From Phytophthora hibernalis (taxonomy: Eukaryota; Oomycota; Peronosporomycetes; Peronosporales; Peronosporaceae), in NCBI GenBank assembly GCA_012656075.1, contig JAAKBF010000064.1, forward strand, positions 1-64,000: a stretch of 64,000 nucleotides of DNA. The letters run 5' to 3'. Position 1 is the first letter of the stretch. Each line of letters opens with the position of its first letter. The translations under genes and the position numbers were made by a program. The notes under the pieces were generated by a model. It worked only from the letters and a program-made list of their open reading frames with translations. It made no database searches and was not told the origin of the DNA. Shown in pieces: positions 63,326-64,000 of this stretch.

Positions 63326-64000
63326 TAACATAACATCAAATAGAAGGCCACTTATCATCATGTATTAATATTGACTCCTCGACGACCACCAGGCAGCCTG
63401 ATAACGGCGCATCCCGTCGGTGGCAACGACTCGTTGCAAACTTCAGAACTCAAGAGGATGGAGTCCATGACAGTCCATCATGGACTGTCCCCCCGTGTCC
63501 CCTGGACTCCAGGGCCCACCGGTTCCTAACCAGTACTGTACATGTAGTTTGCGAGTCCGCGTGAGCATTCAAGTCGCGAGCCTCCGTCGCAGGGCGAGAA
63601 TTTCTCGGTCACAATGTGACTCACATGGCCGCCGGGAGATTCCTTCGTTGACGCTGCCCGAACCATTCATGCGACCATGAAAGCCGCCGAGGATAAGACA
63701 CATGGCCGTGACGCGTGTCCATTGCCCAATTGCCTACGGGGATATACCCCTTCTTGCACATACATTGGGTGCTGCAATCGAGCGCGTCACGGCCGCGGTC
63801 CTTGGTGCGACAACCTGCAAGGCGTCATTTTGACTCGCCGAAGACCAAAGGCTCGGAAAAGACAGTCCGTGGCTGTCGGCCACCCACCACAGTGGGTCCC
63901 ACTCGATCAATGGATCGTGTGATCAAAGCCGATTGAGCCGCGGTCGGCACGAGAGATACGAACGAACGGCGTCAGTCTTGATGCTTGTGCCAATAAGCAC
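63326..64000. other. Terminal stretch, no recognised gene
   Basis: Contains a palindrome ACAGTCCATCATGGACTGT (63470-63488) and another, CCTGGACTCCAGG, shortly after. A plus frame 63677-63922 (81 aa) has clustered cysteines (CPLPNCLRGYTPSCTYIGCC) but no supporting context; it may continue past the window as part of another element. Confidence 0.3.

Overview
The window looks like repeat-dense DNA of an oomycete (Phytophthora/Peronosporales-like). This rests on the style of its Ty3/Gypsy polyproteins (chromodomain integrase plus a second RNase H), together with a Crypton-type tyrosine recombinase and rolling-circle Helitrons. I see no rRNA, no convincing tRNA and no conserved single-copy host gene. 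Nearly everything is mobile-element sequence, and most reading frames carry 1-bp indels or stops. The species call is inference.

Layout. 1-4559: minus-strand Ty3/Gypsy copy 'W1' (gag, protease, RT, RNase H, second RNase H). 4560-6908: an LTR with polypurine tract, an orphan Ser/Asp/Lys-rich ORF, and a fragment of LTR family B. 6909-26.6 kb: a nest of Ty3/Gypsy family 'X'. A plus-strand X copy (X1: 6909-7543 and 17368-20581) is interrupted by a minus-strand X copy (X2: 7544-17367). A second X pol (21101-25080) is an inverted duplicate of X2, so two arms of about 6 kb flank a 3.2-kb spacer. 27265-40514: a full-length Ty3/Gypsy element 'Y' with two 852-bp LTRs, a primer-binding site and a CAAG target duplication, nested in X sequence. 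A 1.06-kb solo LTR (family B) splits the Y protease. 40515-47.3 kb: X remainder, W2 fragment, X3 (LTR, primer-binding site, gag, protease), LTR C. 47.3-49.3 kb: Gypsy element 'Z' with a Gag-RT deletion fusion. 50237-52523: Crypton recombinase. 55310-63325: three Helitrons head to tail with abutting ends. The last 0.7 kb has no recognised gene.

How the parts work together. Each Gypsy pol runs protease, RT, RNase H, archaeal-type RNase H, integrase, chromodomain. The chromodomain presumably steers integration to marked chromatin, which fits the deep nesting. The most striking feature is that X and Y both carry, between the chromodomain and the 3' LTR, a long ORF on the opposite strand that converges on pol. 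It encodes a coiled-coil, Ser/Arg/Asp-rich protein ending in a 190-280-residue folded-looking domain that I do not recognise. This antisense module, the fold-back duplications and the Helitron chain are the main candidates for new biology.
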